A stretch of 15,392 nt of DNA from Planctomycetota bacterium (GTDB lineage: Bacteria > Planctomycetota > Planctomycetia > Pirellulales > Lacipirellulaceae), in NCBI GenBank assembly GCA_024278035.1, contig JAJRUA010000410.1, forward strand, positions 1 through 15,392, written 5' to 3'. A program made the translations under genes and the position numbers. This document shows positions 1-7,654 of this stretch, in pieces. The notes under the pieces were generated by a model that was not told the DNA's origin, did no database searches, and was given only the letters and a program-made list of their open reading frames with translations. Within the stretch, counting starts at the first letter, position 1; every line of letters starts with the position of its first letter.

Positions 1-47
1 CACCGTCGCTTCGACTCTCGCCCCACTGTGGAGTCGATGCGACGGTG
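1..47. repeat. Long near-perfect hairpin at left window edge
   Basis: Bases 1-17 (CACCGTCGCTTCGACTC) are complementary to 31-47 (GAGTCGATGCGACGGTG) with one mismatch, leaving a 13-base loop. The stem touches the window edge and may continue outside. On the plus strand no T-run follows. On the minus strand the downstream side lies outside the window, so a terminator in that direction stays possible. It could also be an intergenic palindromic repeat. Confidence 0.6.
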
Positions 48-257
48 AAAGCGGTAGGGGCGGGCCCTCCTTTTGTAGAGCCCGAGCGGAGACCCTTGGT
101 TTTCTAGGAGAATAGCACCCACGATAATCCCGGATGGACCTCTAAAATACGTTCTAAGGGGGCCCGATCTGTCGCTAAACCGGGCCTTCCGATGGTTGAT
201 CTGTCGTTTTGCTCGCGCAGACCTCGGTAGGGATGAAACATTTCAGTGCAGCTATTG
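1..257. other. Intergenic region downstream of the TonB receptor, with hairpins
   Basis: I see no convincing gene here. The region lies downstream of the minus-strand receptor gene. It contains a long inverted repeat (1-17 with 31-47), a short GC-rich inverted repeat GGCCCG/CGGGCC (161-166 and 181-186), and a 9-base direct repeat GATCTGTCG at 166-174 and 198-206. The GC-rich repeat could stall the receptor transcript, but no T-run follows it on the minus strand, so it is not a classical terminator. Confidence 0.6.
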
Positions 258-2381
258 TCAGTACTTCCAGGTCATCATTCCGTAAAACTCTCGCTCGACT
301 TCGGTACGCTGAAGGCCAACGGTAGTGGCCTCGTACTCAGGCTGGCTTCTATCGAGAAGATTCCGGCCAACGAGAGATATCTCGAAATTTTGGGACGGAT
401 TCCAAGCAAGTCGAAGATCAATCGTGTTGTAGGAAGGGGCCGCGTTGGCACCAATCGAATCGGCATAGCGCCAGATCATGTCAAATTGCCAATCACGGGC
501 GATGTCCCATGAGGACTGTAGATAGATAAGGTTGGCAGGGACCAAACCGGCACCCGGAAAATCGCTGTTATAGTTCGTTTCTATGGCAGAGTAGGTGCCA
601 TAGAGGTGCCAATTGGAGTTCAAGTCAAGGTTGGCTGCCAATTCAACTCCGTACGTATCTCCTTTCGCAGAATTAGATATCCCGAAGGGAAGGATAACCC
701 TTGGAGGTGGCCCCGGATCAACGAAGGGGGCACCCGTCACGTTCATCTGAGCTAGATTGTCATAGCGATTGTAGAAAGCGGCGACATCCCAGGAGAACCA
801 ATCGACAGGCTGCGAGCGCATCCCGATTTCATAGGCCAAGAGATCCTCTGATTCAAACGCATTGTTTCCCGCCACGGCAGGAAACACGCCTGGCAGAGCG
901 GGCGGAGGGGGAAGGTAGAACGTGAGGTCATTGTTGGCGCGAGAGGGGGTGCGGACAGCGCGCGAAACCGAACCCCAAATCGACCGCCTTTCGTCCGGCG
1001 TCCAAAGCATCCGAACCGTCGGCTGCATCTCAAACTGTGTGTAGCTATTATGACTAAACTTCGATCCAATCGTAAAGTAAAGTTCGTCTTCGAGCAACGT
1101 AATCTCGTCCTGAACAAAATAGCTGAAATTATCAACCGAACGTCTTGGTTGAGAGAACTCATAGAGAAAAGGAGCATCGGTTAGGCGATCGGTGATATTT
1201 CGATAGCCGACCCCAACAATGACATTGTGCCGATCTCCCAGGGCAAACCGATATGAGGTGTCGAGATCGATGGTTTCGATATTGAAGTCGAGCCCTGTCT
1301 CACTGAATCGGCGAGCCGTTCGATCGTAGTAGAACTGTACGGACCAACTAGAATCCTCATCGATGGTATGGGTCCATCTACCAAGGAGGTTGCTTCCCAC
1401 ATTTTTCTGTGAATCAGAAACCGAGGCGACAAAGGGAGCTGCCGGGGTGGGGTTCAGTGTGCGAATCCCCGACTCTCCTTCGTAGTAGTCGCCTTGTAAG
1501 GTAAGGTGATCCTTTTCAGTTGGTTTCCAATCAATCCGCATACCACCTTGTCCAAGATGCCAGGCATCATTGTCGAGCCCCGCGGCATCGAAGCCCGTAT
1601 CCCGATCGAACCCCTGTCCGTAGATTCGGTAAGTGACATCCTGGCTCCACTGCCCACCAACACGTGCGTTGGCAAAGCCTCTCTCTTCGGTTCCGGCCCC
1701 ACCTTGCAAAAGAACACCCTGGGTATCGCCAGCTTGTTTGGTGATGACATTGATGATGCCGTTCACTGCATTGGCGCCCCAGATGGTTGCCCCCGGTCCC
1801 CGAATGACTTCGATCCGTTCGACATCCTCTAAGATGACGTTTTGGATATCCCAAAGCGTACCGGCAAAAAGAGGCGTGTAGACGGTTCTACCATCGATTT
1901 GGACCAATAATTTGTCGGAAAAACGCCCGCTAAATCCGCGAATAGAAACCGACCAAGTATTAGCGTTAAGCCGAGCGACATGGACCCCGGGAACCATACG
2001 CAGCACATCCGGAACGTTGCGGGCACCACTGCGGCGAATCATTTCGTTCGTCACAACAAAGATCGCCGCTGCCGATCGCCCTACCGTGCTCACCTGACGG
2101 CTGACACTCGTGACCTCCGTCTGAAGTGCGGGAGCCATGACATTGACCTTGGCCAATTGGCTGACATCTTTGTCGGCCATGTCAAGAAGGGCATCAAGTT
2201 CGTCAACGCCTTCATCAGCCGTAGCTTCGGCAGGTGGCGATTCGTTTAGCGATTCTTCTTCTAAACCCGCGTATTGCATCGGCGTAGCGTACGGATCGGC
2301 TGCCCCTGCGGGGGTAGCCATGGCTATGATAGCAATCGCTAGCAAGGCACATTTTGATACAAATAAACGGTCCTCCAGCAT
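258..2381 (-). CDS. TonB-dependent outer membrane receptor
   Basis: This 707-residue protein is an outer membrane active transporter that would use TonB-ExbB-ExbD energy to import a scarce ligand. Residues 1-27 form a signal peptide (hydrophobic core 11-22, cleavage near AGA|AD). An acidic stretch (about 38-75) follows. The plug domain spans about 86-216, with VSIRGF (145-150), LVQIDGRTVYTPLF (159-172), ERIEVIRGPG (188-197) and WGANAVNGIINVITK (201-215). The remainder is the 22-strand barrel, ending in the aromatic Y707 expected of a porin-type C terminus. The start ATG has a GGAGG ribosome site five bases upstream. The plug resembles BtuB-like receptors (COG4206 type), and the leader resembles a cobalamin riboswitch, so a corrinoid is a possible ligand. 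The barrel sequence alone does not prove this; iron chelates remain possible. Confidence 0.93.
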   Translation of the reverse strand: MLEDRLFVSKCALLAIAIIAMATPAGAADPYATPMQYAGLEEESLNESPPAEATADEGVDELDALLDMADKDVSQLAKVNVMAPALQTEVTSVSRQVSTVGRSAAAIFVVTNEMIRRSGARNVPDVLRMVPGVHVARLNANTWSVSIRGFSGRFSDKLLVQIDGRTVYTPLFAGTLWDIQNVILEDVERIEVIRGPGATIWGANAVNGIINVITKQAGDTQGVLLQGGAGTEERGFANARVGGQWSQDVTYRIYGQGFDRDTGFDAAGLDNDAWHLGQGGMRIDWKPTEKDHLTLQGDYYEGESGIRTLNPTPAAPFVASVSDSQKNVGSNLLGRWTHTIDEDSSWSVQFYYDRTARRFSETGLDFNIETIDLDTSYRFALGDRHNVIVGVGYRNITDRLTDAPFLYEFSQPRRSVDNFSYFVQDEITLLEDELYFTIGSKFSHNSYTQFEMQPTVRMLWTPDERRSIWGSVSRAVRTPSRANNDLTFYLPPPPALPGVFPAVAGNNAFESEDLLAYEIGMRSQPVDWFSWDVAAFYNRYDNLAQMNVTGAPFVDPGPPPRVILPFGISNSAKGDTYGVELAANLDLNSNWHLYGTYSAIETNYNSDFPGAGLVPANLIYLQSSWDIARDWQFDMIWRYADSIGANAAPSYNTIDLRLAWNPSQNFEISLVGRNLLDRSQPEYEATTVGLQRTEVEREFYGMMTWKY

Positions 2382-2391
2382 TTCCGCCTCC

Positions 2392-2578
2392 GTGCGGTCT
2401 CTTGCTTCATGTCCAGTGGAGGGTGCCCCCTTTCAATAGGATCGGTGAGACTAGCTGCCGGCTACAGCGAGTTAAGCCAGGCAGCGAGGATGTGCGGGAC
2501 AGCGCGTTCCGATTCGATGCCTTGTACCAATCAAGGTTCGGTTTCCCGTCAAGTTCAGGCTACCGAAGGTAGGGGGCA
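2392..2578 (-). promoter_or_regulatory. Candidate cobalamin-type riboswitch / structured leader
   Basis: The leader of the receptor gene, read on the minus strand, shows in order several landmarks of the cobalamin riboswitch. They are CGGTAGCC (2565-2558), GGGAA (2547-2543), an extended hairpin CCGA...TCGG ending in GAATCGG (2515-2509), the B12-box-like GCTGTCCCGC (2503-2494), CCACTGG (2419-2413) and AAGCAAGAGACCGC (2407-2394; consensus AAGCCAGGAGACC). The first CGGT can pair with ACCG in the last motif, as the closing helix does in this family. The 3' end sits two bases from the GGAGG site, which suits translational control. Weak points are the imperfect B12 box after CCCGC, the missing second GGGAAG element and the inserted hairpins. 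Confidence 0.45.
2455..2484 (-). repeat. Strong hairpin inside the receptor leader
   Basis: On the minus strand CTGCC-T-GGCT (2484-2475) pairs with AGCCGGCAG (2463-2455): nine base pairs with one bulged T around an 11-base loop. It lies inside the candidate riboswitch, between the B12-box-like motif and CCACTGG, where peripheral arms of that RNA vary in length. Confidence 0.55.
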
Positions 2579-2593
2579 TTCTGGTCATGCCGA

Positions 2594-5146
2594 TTAGACG
2601 CCGCTTGTGATTGCTCTAGCAGGAATATCGATCCGTGCCGCAATCCTTTGGATTGTTCCAAGAACTTCAACGGCTTCAGCGTATCGGCACTCGCTGGCAA
2701 GCGTTTCTAGTTCTTTTGCTGGTTGGGTGAAGTCACCGAAACCTGCTCCCCCTGCGGTGCCAAGAAGATTGTGGGCAAGGCTTTTTAATTGTTCGGCTTG
2801 CTCGTTCCCGGCAGCTTCCTGCATTCTCGGTAAACTCTCTTCTAGAAAGTCGCCAAAGTCTTGAACAATTTCTAAGAAAACCGGGTTTCCAACCGGAAGC
2901 GTTGAGCCAATCTTCTTGTCAGCCCCGGTTAAAGAAACGACTTTGCTGGCCTCTTCTTGAGAAGCCGAAGCAGGGAGCCAACTGGCGATTTTTCTTATCA
3001 GGTTTTCTGCAACGATCGGTTTGGAGAGATAATCATTGCAGCCAGCGTCGATACATTTTTCTTTGTCCCCTTTCATGGCATGGGCTGTCAAAGCAAGGAT
3101 CGGTGTCGGGTTGCCCCGCTCTCGAAGTGTGGCGGCTGCGGTGTAGCCATCCATGACCGGCATTTGCATGTCAAGCAAGATGAGGTCGTAGTCACGCTCC
3201 GTTGCTTTACAAACACCGATCTCGCCATTCTCGGCAATATCAATCGTTGTAACGCCTGCTTGAGTCAACAAAGCGACAATCAATTTTTGGTTGATTTCGC
3301 CATCTTCGACAAGAAGAATGCGAGCGCCGTTCAGTTTTTGACTCGCCGCTCCACTCGATTGGTCCGGTGTGCCCACGCCGTCTCCGGGAGGCGAGCTAAG
3401 CATCTCCGTTTTTTGAAGAGACCCCGCATCAACCGTGACCGAAAAAGTGCTACCAAAGCCAACACAGCTTTCCATGGTTAGGTCCCCGCCAAGGGCTTGG
3501 GCCAATTGTCGGCTGATGGTTAGTCCGAGCCCTGTTCCACCGAATTTTCGGGTCACGGAACTATCTGCCTGGGAGAAGGGCGCAAAAACTAGGTCTTGCT
3601 TATCTTGAGGAATACCCATACCACTGTCGATCACATCAACACACAATTGGTTCGTGCCATCTTCCTGTTGCTCAATGCTGGCGACCAAGCGGACGCCCCC
3701 TTCTTGGGTGAACTTGATTGCGTTGCCAACAAGATTGACCAGCACCTGGCGGAGTCGTGTCGGATCGGTGTGGATGGCTGCCGGCAGAGGGCCCTTCCAT
3801 TGACTATCAAGGGTCAGGCCTTTTTCCTTCGCACGGACACGCATGAGGCTCGTGACTTCTGCCAACAAGGCGTGGGGCGAGTAGTCGAGTTTCTCAAGCT
3901 CCACTTTGTCCGACTCGATTTTCGACAAGTCCAGAATGTCATTGATGAGCGTCAGCAGATGTTGGCCGCTTGTCTGGATATGGGAGAGGTACTCGGCCTG
4001 TTCTTCTTGGCTAAGCGATTCACCATGTTGCGCTAACACATCGGCAAATCCAAGAATGCCATTGAGCGGCGTACGAATCTCATGGCTCATGTTGGCAAGG
4101 AACTGGCTTTTTGCCCGGTTGCTTGATTCGGCTCGTTTTTTCTCTTTTTCGAGCTTCTGGTTGAGTCGGTCGTTGGCGATGGCTACGCCCATCAGCTCAC
4201 CGATCGACTGCAATTGCTGTAGGCGTGTTCCGTCCCGTACGGGGTAGGGGTCGGTATACAAAAACATAATGCCGACCGGCACATTTTCATGCATGAGTGG
4301 CACGATATAATGCCCGTGGGCCTTCATCCCTTCAAAGGTTTGCTCATGGCGAGGGTCGCAGAAACAATCGTCCGAAACGATCATCTCACCTGATACCGCA
4401 GCCCGCCCACATAGGCAAAAGCCTTTGGGGATCGTTTTTTCCTTTGCGAAAAACTCTTCCGAGAATTTTCCGTTCGTCACGAAAAGATCAAGATGATCTT
4501 GTTCTTCAGAAGTGAGAAAGACGCCTCCTTTGTTTTGTATCTCAAGTCCTTCAAGACCCATAAGCAAAGTTAAGGAATTTTTGATTCGGTCTTTCAGCGG
4601 ATGTTGTTCCTGCAGAACGACTGCGATGGCGGCGCGTGCGGTGGCATCGTCTCTTTCGCGTTTTCGTTGGTTCTCTTGAGTGACCGTGTAAGAAATGTCT
4701 CGGTGTGTTGAGATATAGGCGATGTTCTCACCTTGGGCATCCAACATCGGTGAAATGGACATATGGGCCCAATAGAAATCATCCTCTCTCGGCTTAGGGT
4801 TTTGGCCCATTATGGGAAGCTCAGCAGTGGGCCTCGATTTGCGTTTGTTGATGAGCCGCCCTCTCCAAGTTTCGCCACGGTGGAGAGTCGCCCACATCTC
4901 TTGAAAGACACTTTCGGGGGTCTTGCCGCTCTTGAGTATCTGTGGAGTCTTCCCGATCGCTTCTTCCGTGCTCCAGCCCGTCACGTTGGTGAAAGCGGGG
5001 TTCGCATACTGGATAACGCCATACGGATCCGTGATGATGATCGCGTCGGCGCTCGATTCCGTGGCGTTCTTGAAATAAGACTCGGTTAGCATCGCACGGC
5101 ACTCGCTGTGTACTTGGTTGCACCCGTTTTTCAGTAAGGAAATCAT
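2594..5146 (-). CDS. Hybrid sensor histidine kinase (PAS-GAF-HisKA-HATPase-REC-Hpt)
   Basis: This is a cytoplasmic phosphorelay kinase of about 850 residues with no clear membrane span. Numbering is from the ATG at 5146; an in-frame TTG two codons upstream is an alternative start, and neither has a good ribosome site. A PAS domain (about 22-155, with NPAFTNVTGW) comes first. A GAF-type domain (about 170-325) carries a Cys/His-rich signature: C244-x-C246, C261-x-C263, H267, H277, H279. The HisKA box NMSHEIRTPLNG gives phospho-acceptor H355. The ATPase has N475, DSGMGI (507-512) and GTGLGL (537-542). The receiver domain (607-722) has E614/D615, D659, T687 and K709. The C-terminal Hpt domain has H792 in LAHNLLG. 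All relay residues are present (His-Asp-His), so an output regulator elsewhere is expected. The gene lies 212 bases upstream of the receptor on the same strand. Confidence 0.94.
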   Translation of the reverse strand: MISLLKNGCNQVHSECRAMLTESYFKNATESSADAIIITDPYGVIQYANPAFTNVTGWSTEEAIGKTPQILKSGKTPESVFQEMWATLHRGETWRGRLINKRKSRPTAELPIMGQNPKPREDDFYWAHMSISPMLDAQGENIAYISTHRDISYTVTQENQRKRERDDATARAAIAVVLQEQHPLKDRIKNSLTLLMGLEGLEIQNKGGVFLTSEEQDHLDLFVTNGKFSEEFFAKEKTIPKGFCLCGRAAVSGEMIVSDDCFCDPRHEQTFEGMKAHGHYIVPLMHENVPVGIMFLYTDPYPVRDGTRLQQLQSIGELMGVAIANDRLNQKLEKEKKRAESSNRAKSQFLANMSHEIRTPLNGILGFADVLAQHGESLSQEEQAEYLSHIQTSGQHLLTLINDILDLSKIESDKVELEKLDYSPHALLAEVTSLMRVRAKEKGLTLDSQWKGPLPAAIHTDPTRLRQVLVNLVGNAIKFTQEGGVRLVASIEQQEDGTNQLCVDVIDSGMGIPQDKQDLVFAPFSQADSSVTRKFGGTGLGLTISRQLAQALGGDLTMESCVGFGSTFSVTVDAGSLQKTEMLSSPPGDGVGTPDQSSGAASQKLNGARILLVEDGEINQKLIVALLTQAGVTTIDIAENGEIGVCKATERDYDLILLDMQMPVMDGYTAAATLRERGNPTPILALTAHAMKGDKEKCIDAGCNDYLSKPIVAENLIRKIASWLPASASQEEASKVVSLTGADKKIGSTLPVGNPVFLEIVQDFGDFLEESLPRMQEAAGNEQAEQLKSLAHNLLGTAGGAGFGDFTQPAKELETLASECRYAEAVEVLGTIQRIAARIDIPARAITSGV

Positions 5147-5392
5147 GCGCAAAGGTTGTGCGCAGTCTTTCTCGCCTCAAAGAGTAGCTCCTCCGCATGA
5201 AGAAGCCGATTCAGCAGCGGAAAACCGCAAGAAAGCCGTGAGTCGGTCGGTGCAATAGTGACGAAAAAAACGATGCTACGGGTGAGGGCGATCTTCTCGG
5301 CCCGCGAAGCAGTGGGGCCCTTCCCTGCCTCGCGGGGGCTGAGGAAATCATTGGCTTGCCGTAGAATTGCGTCAAAGGGACTAGCGAGATTC
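5147..5392. other. Spacer between threonine synthase and hybrid kinase
   Basis: This 246-base spacer must hold the kinase promoter (minus strand) unless the kinase is transcribed through from threonine synthase. I could not pick out a convincing -35/-10 pair. A small hairpin GCGG-AAAA-CCGC sits at 5217-5228. The larger inverted repeat at 5301-5336 is listed separately. Confidence 0.5.
5301..5336 (-). terminator. Possible transcription stop after threonine synthase
   Basis: CCCGCGA (5301-5307) pairs with TCGCGGG (5330-5336); after a 2x2 mismatch CAG/CTG continues the stem. On the minus strand it begins 57 bases downstream of the threonine synthase stop. A run of seven T occurs (complement of 5264-5270), but 30 bases beyond the stem, so this is not a textbook intrinsic terminator. 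Confidence 0.3.
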
Positions 5393-6811
5393 TTAGCTAT
5401 TGAGCTGAATCGCGCGGACGATGGCGTCCAGGTCGTTATCGACCTTCACGGCCCGATTGGCGTAGGCCGCCGTGTTCACGCCGCGGCTGCCGAGCACGCG
5501 GTTGAACTCTTCTTGGTCGCTCGAATGATAGGCAACCGTCGCAGTCGGGTCTTTGAGTTGATGCCCCGTCAAGATGCAGACAACCCGCTCTTCGGGGTCG
5601 ATAACGCCCTCTTTACAAAGCATCTTGGCTCCGGCGACACTAGCCGCGCTGGCCGGTTCACAGCCGAGGCCGTTGGCGGCAACTTGGCTCTTGGCGTCAA
5701 GAATCTGTTGGTCGGTCGCTTCCCGCACGACTCCGTTGCAGTCGTCAAGCGCCCGAAGGCATTTCATTAGGTTCACTGGCCGGTTGATTTCGATCGCACT
5801 GGCAATCGTGTCGGCCCGTTTTGAGGCGGCATCGAGTTCGGCGTAATAGCTGTCGATGATTTTGGTGTCGGGCTCGCCGTTGTTCCAGCGCAGGCCCCGT
5901 TTTTCATACAGCTCGTGAAGCGTGTTGGCTCCGGTAGCGTTGATAATCGCCAGCCGAGGAATGCGATCGATCAGGCCCAACTCTTTGAGCTCACAAAACG
6001 CTTTACCAAAGGCGCTGCTATTGCCCAGGTTGCCGCCGGGGACGACGATCCAGTCGGGGACTTCCCAATTGAGGCTCTCCAGCACTCGCAGCATGATGGT
6101 TTTTTGGCCTTCTAAGCGGAAGGGATTCACACTGTTCACCAGATAGATGCCGAGACGTTTGGTCACTTCGCGAACGCGCTGCATGGCGTCGTCAAAGTCC
6201 CCCGCGATTTGCATCGTGAGCGCTCCGTAGTCGAGCGCTTGCGATAACTTGCCGTAGCTGATTTTTCCCGTGCCGATGAAGATCACGGCCTGCATCAAGC
6301 GGCTCATACCACAGTACAAAGCGAGTGACGCCGACGTATTGCCGGTCGAAGCACAGGCGGCCCGCTTCGCGCCGATCATGTGGGCATGAGAGAACGCGGC
6401 CGTCATGCCGTTGTCTTTGAAGCTGCCCGAGGGGTTCATCCCTTCGTATTGCAAACGAATCCGGTCGGGCTTCATGCCGACGTAGTCATCGACCCCCTTG
6501 GAGGGATGGAGCGGCGTTTGGCCCTCGCCGATCGTGACGATTTTTCCATCGGGAGCAAAGGGGAGTAGTTCGCGAAAACGCCAAACGCCCGAGCGTTCAA
6601 GGGGCTCGTTGCGACGGGCCCATTTTTTCTCGAACTCTCGGAGCGAGTCCGGCGTAGGGAGTGAGTCCCAATCGTAAGAGATATCGAGTAGTGAACCGCA
6701 CTGGTCACAACTGGTGCGCACCTCGCCCACATCGTACGTCGCCCCGCAAGAAGGCAAAATGCACTTCTGAAAAGCGAGGGCGGTCTTGGTCATTGGGGCG
6801 GTGGCGGCCAT
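5393..6811 (-). CDS. thrC: Threonine synthase
   Basis: This PLP enzyme of 472 residues converts O-phosphohomoserine to threonine, the last step of threonine biosynthesis. An N-terminal zinc ribbon has C17, C22, C35 and C38. The fold type II PLP core follows: GEGQTPL (95-101), [11 protein letters not shown] (126-136) with K132 as the Schiff-base lysine, ASTGNTSAS (154-162), and PGGNLGN (258-264) that binds the PLP phosphate. The C terminus keeps [11 protein letters not shown] (412-422), typical of this threonine synthase branch. Length and motifs are complete. The chosen ATG has no clear Shine-Dalgarno; an ATG six codons later (MTKTALAF) is equally possible and keeps the zinc ribbon. It appears to be transcribed alone, divergently from the DksA-like gene. 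Confidence 0.96.
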   Translation of the reverse strand: MAATAPMTKTALAFQKCILPSCGATYDVGEVRTSCDQCGSLLDISYDWDSLPTPDSLREFEKKWARRNEPLERSGVWRFRELLPFAPDGKIVTIGEGQTPLHPSKGVDDYVGMKPDRIRLQYEGMNPSGSFKDNGMTAAFSHAHMIGAKRAACASTGNTSASLALYCGMSRLMQAVIFIGTGKISYGKLSQALDYGALTMQIAGDFDDAMQRVREVTKRLGIYLVNSVNPFRLEGQKTIMLRVLESLNWEVPDWIVVPGGNLGNSSAFGKAFCELKELGLIDRIPRLAIINATGANTLHELYEKRGLRWNNGEPDTKIIDSYYAELDAASKRADTIASAIEINRPVNLMKCLRALDDCNGVVREATDQQILDAKSQVAANGLGCEPASAASVAGAKMLCKEGVIDPEERVVCILTGHQLKDPTATVAYHSSDQEEFNRVLGSRGVNTAAYANRAVKVDNDLDAIVRAIQLNS

Positions 6812-6840
6812 GAGTTTTTTTTATAGTGACAACGGGGGAA

Positions 6841-6868
6841 GAGCGTTCAACGATTCGTTTGAGCGTTC
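6841..6868. promoter_or_regulatory. Operator-like direct repeats upstream of thrC
   Basis: GAGCGTTC occurs at 6841-6848 and again at 6861-6868, exactly 20 bases apart (about two helical turns). A palindrome AACGATTCGTT (6849-6859) lies between them. The block is 30-57 bases upstream of the thrC start codon, where a regulator or the promoter would sit. A third copy, GAGCGTTCAA, lies within thrC at 6591-6600, which weakens the case. Confidence 0.3.
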
Positions 6869-7061
6869 TGCCATGAATACGAAACTAGCTGGAAACTGAT
6901 AGCTAAACGCCGGCAGCTCGCGAAGCAGCTTCTAACCTCCTTTCGTCAAACGACTTACCCTCAGTCTAGTTTGATCGGAAAAAGGTCGCAACCAAGAGAG
7001 GGCTAGCAACGTTAAAAGAAGGCTACTTTGGGCAAAAAGAGGGTGCCAGCAATGGACTTGA

Positions 7062-7134
7062 AGGCCCGAAGGTGATTAGACTGAGAGGTTCCCCTGCTGG
7101 TTCTTTGGGCCTAGCGGGAGTGCCTCATCACCTT
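7062..7134 (+). promoter_or_regulatory. Inverted repeats in the DksA-like gene leader
   Basis: AAGGTGAT (7069-7076) is complementary to ATCACCTT (7127-7134), and AGGCCC (7062-7067) to GGGCCT (7107-7112). The two pairings cross, so they would be alternative folds or a pseudoknot. The block ends 76 bases before the start codon of the DksA-like gene. I recognise no known riboswitch class here. Confidence 0.3.
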
Positions 7135-7210
7135 GGATTATCTACGACCACGAGAATTCCATGCCGCCTTTTGATTGGGCAGGCTGGTAGAAAAGGAGAG
7201 AAACGGAAAT

Positions 7211-7579
7211 ATGAAGAAGGCTGACATGCAGGATTACAAGCAGCGTTTGGAAGTAATGCGGAGCCGCTTGCGTGGCGATGTGAAGGCCATGGCTAAGTCG
7301 GCCCTACATGGTGCCGGCGATGAAAACGGTGGGGCCGCCTCCATGCCCATCCATATGGCAGAGCTTGCAACAGAAAACTTTGAGATAGAGTTCACCCTCA
7401 GTCTTCTGGAGACGGAAGAAGATACCCTCACGGCTGTCAAGGAGGCGATTCTTCGAGTTGACAACGGCACGTACGGCAAATGCCTTAGCTGTGACAGCGT
7501 GATACCCAAGACTCGCCTTAACGCTCTTCCCCACGCATCGATGTGCATTCGGTGTGCGGGTAACAAGGAATCAGGGTAA
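7211..7579 (+). CDS. DksA/TraR family C4 zinc finger protein
   Basis: This 122-residue protein has an N-terminal helical part that is likely a coiled coil (about 6-82) and a C-terminal DksA/TraR zinc finger: C91-x2-C94, then 17 residues, then C112-x2-C115, with YGKCLSCDSVIP at the first knuckle. In the family such proteins insert the coiled coil into the RNA polymerase secondary channel. The DxxDxA tip of E. coli DksA is not evident; the segment HMAELATENFEIEFTLSLL (48-66) stands in its place, so ppGpp-dependent action should not be assumed. I chose the ATG at 7211 because GGAG (7195-7198) lies 12 bases ahead. A TTG at 7175 would add 12 residues. The lspA gene follows after 75 bases and probably shares the transcript. 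Confidence 0.88.
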   Translation: MKKADMQDYKQRLEVMRSRLRGDVKAMAKSALHGAGDENGGAASMPIHMAELATENFEIEFTLSLLETEEDTLTAVKEAILRVDNGTYGKCLSCDSVIPKTRLNALPHASMCIRCAGNKESG

Positions 7580-7654
7580 CAAAGCTGTCAGCGGTTAGCT
7601 TTCAGCCATCCGCTTTTGCTGGGGTGGCTAACATTCAACATAAGGTCCAACGGA

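Larger units (their letters stand above)
6812..7210. other. Divergent spacer between thrC and the DksA-like gene
   Basis: This 399-base region must carry promoters in both directions. Near thrC is a paired direct repeat GAGCGTTC (6841-6848, 6861-6868). Near the DksA-like gene is a set of inverted repeats (7062-7134). A short inverted repeat TAGCT...AGCTA flanks 6891-6900. I see no coding sequence and no confident promoter hexamers. Confidence 0.6.

Noticed and set aside
161..186. GC-rich inverted repeat as receptor terminator
   Set aside because: The six-base stem has a 14-base loop, and no T-run follows on the minus strand.
2957..3481. 174-codon plus-strand open frame inside the kinase gene
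   Set aside because: It is antisense to the receiver region, whose minus-strand reading has all conserved residues; the plus-strand product shows no domain.
5258..5770. 170-codon plus-strand open frame overlapping the thrC end
   Set aside because: Most of it is antisense to conserved thrC coding sequence, and no ribosome site or domain supports it.
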